From Candidatus Latescibacterota bacterium (GTDB lineage Bacteria > Eisenbacteria > RBG-16-71-46 > SZUA-252), in contig JACQPZ010000213.1 in NCBI GenBank assembly GCA_016207265.1, positions 1-6,843 of the forward strand: DNA of 6,843 nucleotides. The letters run 5' to 3'. Positions 6,726-6,843 of this stretch are shown in pieces (within the stretch, counting starts at the first letter, position 1; each line of letters begins with the position of its first letter). The position numbers and the translations under genes are program-made. Below the pieces are notes generated by a model. That model worked only from the letters and a program-made list of their open reading frames with translations, was not told where the DNA came from and made no database searches.

Positions 6726-6843
6726 TTGCGGCTGCACCGCCCCCGCGCCCTGATCGTGGACAAGGACTCGTCGGAGACCACGCAGCTCGTGGCCTTCCTG
6801 ACCGAGAACGGCTTCGAGGTGCACTGGGCCAAAGACGGCGAGC
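6726..6843 (+). CDS. Response-regulator receiver domain protein, 3'-partial
   Basis: The frame from the TTG at 6726 stays open to the window end (39 codons). It begins MRLHRPRALIVDKDSSE and continues through LVAFLTENGFEVHWAKDGE. This is the characteristic first beta strand, first helix and second beta strand of a CheY-like receiver, matching the pattern xILVVDDxxxxxxxLxxxLxxxGyxVxxAxdGe. The phospho-acceptor Asp (expected near residue 55) and any output domain lie beyond the window. The acidic pocket reads VDKD (11-14): D12 is kept, but the position normally holding the second acidic residue is K13. The gene has its own promoter and SD upstream, so it starts a transcription unit separate from the HEAT/HD-GYP pair, though the signalling theme is shared. 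Its output type (DNA-binding, HD-GYP, GGDEF, stand-alone) cannot be told from what is present. Confidence 0.85.
   Translation, partial: MRLHRPRALIVDKDSSETTQLVAFLTENGFEVHWAKDGE

Noticed and set aside
4977..6824. 615-codon open frame on the - strand across the HD-GYP gene and the intergenic region
   Set aside because: It lies opposite a gene with clear HD-GYP motifs, is rich in His/Arg/Val/Leu as expected from the complement of high-GC codons, and shows no recognisable domain. It also runs across the promoter region.

Overview
The window is a gene-dense, high-GC stretch (roughly two thirds G+C by eye) of a bacterial chromosome. All genes lie on the + strand. It carries four substantial coding regions plus the first 39 codons of a fifth. 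There are no tRNA or rRNA genes, insertion sequences, CRISPR repeats or other signs of mobile DNA. The host cannot be named from the sequence. The GC content and the HEAT-repeat and HD-GYP signalling genes would fit a deltaproteobacterium-like, Eisenbacteria-like or Gemmatimonadota-like lineage; this is a guess, not a call.

Region 1 (1-3214) is a DNA-metabolism pair. The first gene is a calcineurin-type metallophosphoesterase/nuclease of the SbcD/Mre11/YhaO kind, with its 5' end outside the window. It overlaps by 11 bases an SbcC/Rad50-like ABC-class ATPase. The ATPase resembles YhaN rather than classical SbcC: it is short (738 aa), lacks a CxxC zinc hook, and has two hydrophobic segments at the midpoint of its coiled coil. 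The two proteins probably form one nuclease-ATPase complex that may be tethered to the membrane.

Region 2 (3215-6596) starts after a 47-base, AT-richer spacer. It holds a HEAT-repeat protein (619 aa) followed, with a 4-base ATGA overlap, by an HD-GYP-type phosphohydrolase (492 aa). Their N-terminal ~125 residues look like copies of the same unnamed domain, attached to HEAT repeats in one protein and to an HD-GYP catalytic domain in the other. Translational coupling plus a shared input domain suggests a two-protein signalling module, possibly linked to cyclic-di-GMP. This is the most interesting object in the window.

Region 3 (6597-6843) is a 129-base intergenic stretch with a good sigma70-type promoter (TTGACG, 17-base spacer, TAAGCT) and a Shine-Dalgarno site. 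It leads into a TTG-initiated response-regulator receiver domain cut off by the window end. This new transcription unit may belong to the same signalling neighbourhood.
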